Below are positions 61,401-64,000 of a stretch of DNA of 64,000 nt, one piece after another. Position numbers and translations under genes: made by a program. This DNA comes from Sepiola atlantica (Eukaryota; Mollusca; Cephalopoda; Sepiida; Sepiolidae). The first letter of the stretch is position 1; the number at the start of each line of letters is the position of its first letter. A model generated the notes under the pieces. The model was not told where the DNA came from and made no database searches. It was given only the letters and a program-made list of their open reading frames with translations. The stretch covers positions 50,839,148-50,903,147 of the forward strand of contig OY744525.1 of the NCBI GenBank assembly GCA_963556195.1, in the 5' to 3' direction.

Positions 61401-61918
61401 TTCAGATGATATGTAATTTTTGAGTTTTCTGTTCCTACATCGTTATCAACTGCATTTGGTATGGCTTTTTGAAATCCTTTAATTACCCCCTCCAGGAACT
61501 CAAGACGTATTTCCTTCTTTGGAAATTCCGGTTTATTATCATTGACATCATTTATAATTATTTTTACTTTAATAATCTTCATGAAGCTTTTTCCTTGTCG
61601 TACAGCCACATCCACCATTTGGAAACATTCTGTATTGTAGGTACAAAGGGATTCAGCATCCAATGTCTGTGAAGTGAAAAGTTTCCCTTTCTTCTCGGAA
61701 ACATGGAACATCTGTGAAGATCCCGTACTTCCCTGTCGCAATTGGTTGAATGTGATCAGTCTCCTGTTTTCCAAAGAGACATCATCCATGATGTGGGAGT
61801 CCGTGGCAATGTCCCCCAGGTAGGTACCTGGACTTTTACCCTCATCTACACTATAAGTCAGGTCAGCACTGAGACCAATTTGAAATAGTTGAAACCAAAC
61901 ACATAAAACGATGAACAT
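58448..61918 (-). CDS. Protocadherin F, six EC repeats, long-tail class
   Basis: Exons 61918-59501, 59188-59041 and 58914-58448 encode 1010 residues. The acceptor ATATTTCAG places the large exon start at 61945. The ATG at 61918 opens the signal peptide MFIVLCVWFQLFQIGLS. The transmembrane helix starts near residue 689. EC2-EC3 are private (NAVDNDVGTENSKITYHLKKKD, VTAKDGGESPMSSFAG), while EC4 to the end of the exon matches all paralogs. The tail exon is of the E class but has three alanines where E has five, and its first codons read ASDASDYYEP. The donor is GAG/GTATAT. About 165 bp into the intron (59326-59342) a second copy of the exon end with donor GTAGGAAC occurs, a probable relic of exchange. 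The leader exon is not in this window and should lie to the right of 64000. Confidence 0.92.
59326..59342 (-). other. Orphan exon end and splice donor in gene F intron 2
   Basis: The minus strand reads GTCATCTATGAGGTAGGAAC, identical to the exon end plus donor of A/B-type genes. It lies about 165 bp downstream of the true donor at 59501, after an A-rich tract. Confidence 0.7.
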
Positions 61919-61945
61919 GATGAGAATTCTTCTTCTGTTTTATTA

Positions 61946-64000
61946 CTGAAATATTAAGAAAATCAAAATGTCAATACTGAAATATGAAAGAAAATTAAAA
62001 TGTTAATTCGTACTGAATAATTAAAACGCTTTTTACGTTACAGAAAAGTTTCAAAATCTTTCAATCTCTTGTAGACATTTGGCTAGATCTAAAATAGACA
62101 CAATAGTGTGTCCGAAATAAGTTCTACAATTATTATCTATTCATTTTCCATTCTTCTAATATAATTTTATTTTCTATTTGTTTTTCAATTACACTATTTT
62201 TATTTATTTATTTGTTTTATACTTTTCATAAGTTTTCACTTGTTATGTTTTATTATGAGCCAAAATGACAGTGTTATCATATTTTCAAACTCATCTTTGA
62301 TTAACAATTGCAAACAAATGTTACGGTTTACCATAAAAAATCAACTCGGTAAGTGTTTTTCTAATGATACATTTAAAAAAAATATTAATAATAGATTTTA
62401 TTTTTGGTTTATCACACATATTGTTTGAAAAGATTTTTTTATTATTATTTGATTTAATTGTTCAATGTTTTTGTGTAAAATGCTCTTAAACTGTCATTCT
62501 TAAATTGACACTAACTCTATAATCAGTCTAATATTTTCAAAATCTCTTACAAAGTTTTACCCTATGTTCCAAGATTGGAATCAGGGTAATACTGCATTGT
62601 GATGATGGCGCTATAAAAGTGGTTGTATTACGTTTATCTCCCCACCCCTACACGATGTATTTTGATGACAGTAGTGTGCATGTTGAATATCATTTCTTTT
62701 ACAGAATTTAACTGTTTATACCTTATGTGCACTAACTTTCATCGGTTTGTATTTTACAAAGAATCGGAAAATGAACCTCCCACAAAAACAATATAACCCT
62801 ACCCTACCTACTTAGTTCTACTTAACCGAGAAATGTAAGAAAATGTTTCAAACCCTTTTGCTATCCTTCACAATAGTTTTTTCACTTAATCTATTCCATG
62901 TTCATATCATTAATGTTCACCTTATTATCAGTGCAAAGCCTAAACACTTGCTCCATCATCTGTGGTAGAATGGTCTAATTTTTATAATGGACTTAAAAAT
63001 TGTTGCAACAGTTCATTTAAAATACCACAAACAATGATTATAAGAATTGTACTTTGTTGCTATATACACAACCTTTTGGCTGTTGTACTTGTTGGTCTTC
63101 TTCAGATGCTCTTTATTGTAGTCGTTAATCTTAAACATTTATTTAATCTTCTGGTATAGAGCATTCTTCATTAGTTAATTCATTTTTTCTTCATCAAGTA
63201 TTGAACTCACAACCTCTACTTTAAAAAAATCTTTTTAACAAATGCTTATATCCACTTGGGCAAATATCCAGTACAAATACTCGTTCAAAGATGTTCTAAA
63301 AATGAATTTTACATAGACATTGTGAGTTCAATTCCTGCTTAAGGAACTTAAGAAATAAAGCTAATGAAGTGATACAAGGTGGGTGTGTGGGTGGGGGGGG
63401 GGGGGGGCAGCATGATCAAATACAGACGAAGTGCATTAAATAAAGGATTCTGTTAAACATTCCCAGAAGTTTACCAACTAAGACAAAAGGCATCTTAAGC
63501 GGATCACAGAGTACAATGGCCGAAACAAGCATGATGAGAATAACAATTCGAATAATGTAAATAAGTAAAAGAAAAAACAAACCTTCAAGTTTATACATGT
63601 AAACTTAAAGGTAAATCTGCATAAGAAAGGAGAGTAGAGAGTGAATTTGCCTGAATTAATGCAGAAGGCACAGATTTTTATGAGCATCTTTTTTTATTGC
63701 CATTAGTTTTGAGTAGAGCACTCAGTATCTCAGTATACATTGGTGTTACTAGGGACCGTTATATAATTCATTTTGTTTTCATTGATATTGAAATCTACTA
63801 AAATATTAAAAGGGGGGTTGAGAGTATATTAATAAATTGTCAATAGATTTTTCTTTTAATCATTAATAAAAAATCATATGAATTGACTAAAATATTTTGG
63901 TTATGCTTTAACGATGTGTTTGTGTACTAATTTTTACTAATCTGTTGCCATGCTTATCCACTATTCCATATACTAATCTAAATGAATAAATGAAAAGGTT
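61946..64000. other. Upstream part of gene F intron 1
   Basis: No leader exon, no gene and no known element seen in 2 kb. A G-tract lies at about 63392-63408. The leader of F should lie further right. Confidence 0.55.

Noticed and set aside
1..64000. CRISPR arrays, operons or bacterial mobile elements
   Set aside because: No regularly spaced short repeats; genes have introns with GT-AG sites and the DNA is clearly metazoan.

Overview
The window reads as animal nuclear DNA from a coleoid cephalopod, most likely an octopus. It is very AT-rich, intron-bearing and full of microsatellites, SINEs, LINE fragments and foldback elements. Its genes are a tandem array of single-transmembrane protocadherins with six extracellular cadherin (EC) repeats. 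Tandem protocadherin expansion on this scale is known from octopus and squid genomes. The species assignment is inference.

All recognisable genes lie on the minus strand, so transcription runs right to left. I call them A (1085-5003), B (9719-13286), C (19201-27796), D (37699-41342), E (46993-52377) and F (58448-61918), plus one dead copy, psiE (about 55035-58034), between E and F. Each unit has the same plan: a non-coding leader exon ending in a GTTAGT donor; a large exon of about 2.4 kb carrying signal peptide, EC1-EC6, the transmembrane helix and the proximal tail; a 148-nt middle exon (phase 0 to phase 1); and a terminal exon encoding the distal tail. Unlike vertebrate clustered protocadherins, every gene here has its own complete tail exons. 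The leader exon of F lies beyond the right edge. Predicted proteins are 991-1010 residues.

Sequence conservation is a mosaic. EC4 through the end of the large exon (about 1.25 kb) is almost identical in all copies, including the pseudogene, whereas EC2 and EC3 differ strongly between D, E, F and the A/B/C group. EC1 is intermediate. This suggests homogenisation of the membrane-proximal part with diversification of the recognition part. Orphan second splice-donor sequences in genes C and F look like footprints of the exchange. Tails fall into two classes: A-D (shorter) and E-F (longer, with an Ala/Gln-rich insert).

The leader block is conserved upstream of A-E and psiE. In B, C, D and E it holds a short upstream reading frame beginning MM(H/Y)xxDLIGLW.

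Introns and spacers hold mobile DNA. A decayed Tx1/L1-like LINE in intron 2 of C sits inside a U2-snRNA-derived element and is flanked by a 14-bp duplication. Two more U2-headed SINE-like copies occur at 36952-37300 and 42201-42412. There are also CR1/Jockey-like and RTE-like LINE fragments, tRNA-derived SINEs, and foldback elements including a perfect 68-bp inverted repeat. I see no functional rRNA or tRNA gene, no CRISPR array and no prokaryotic feature.
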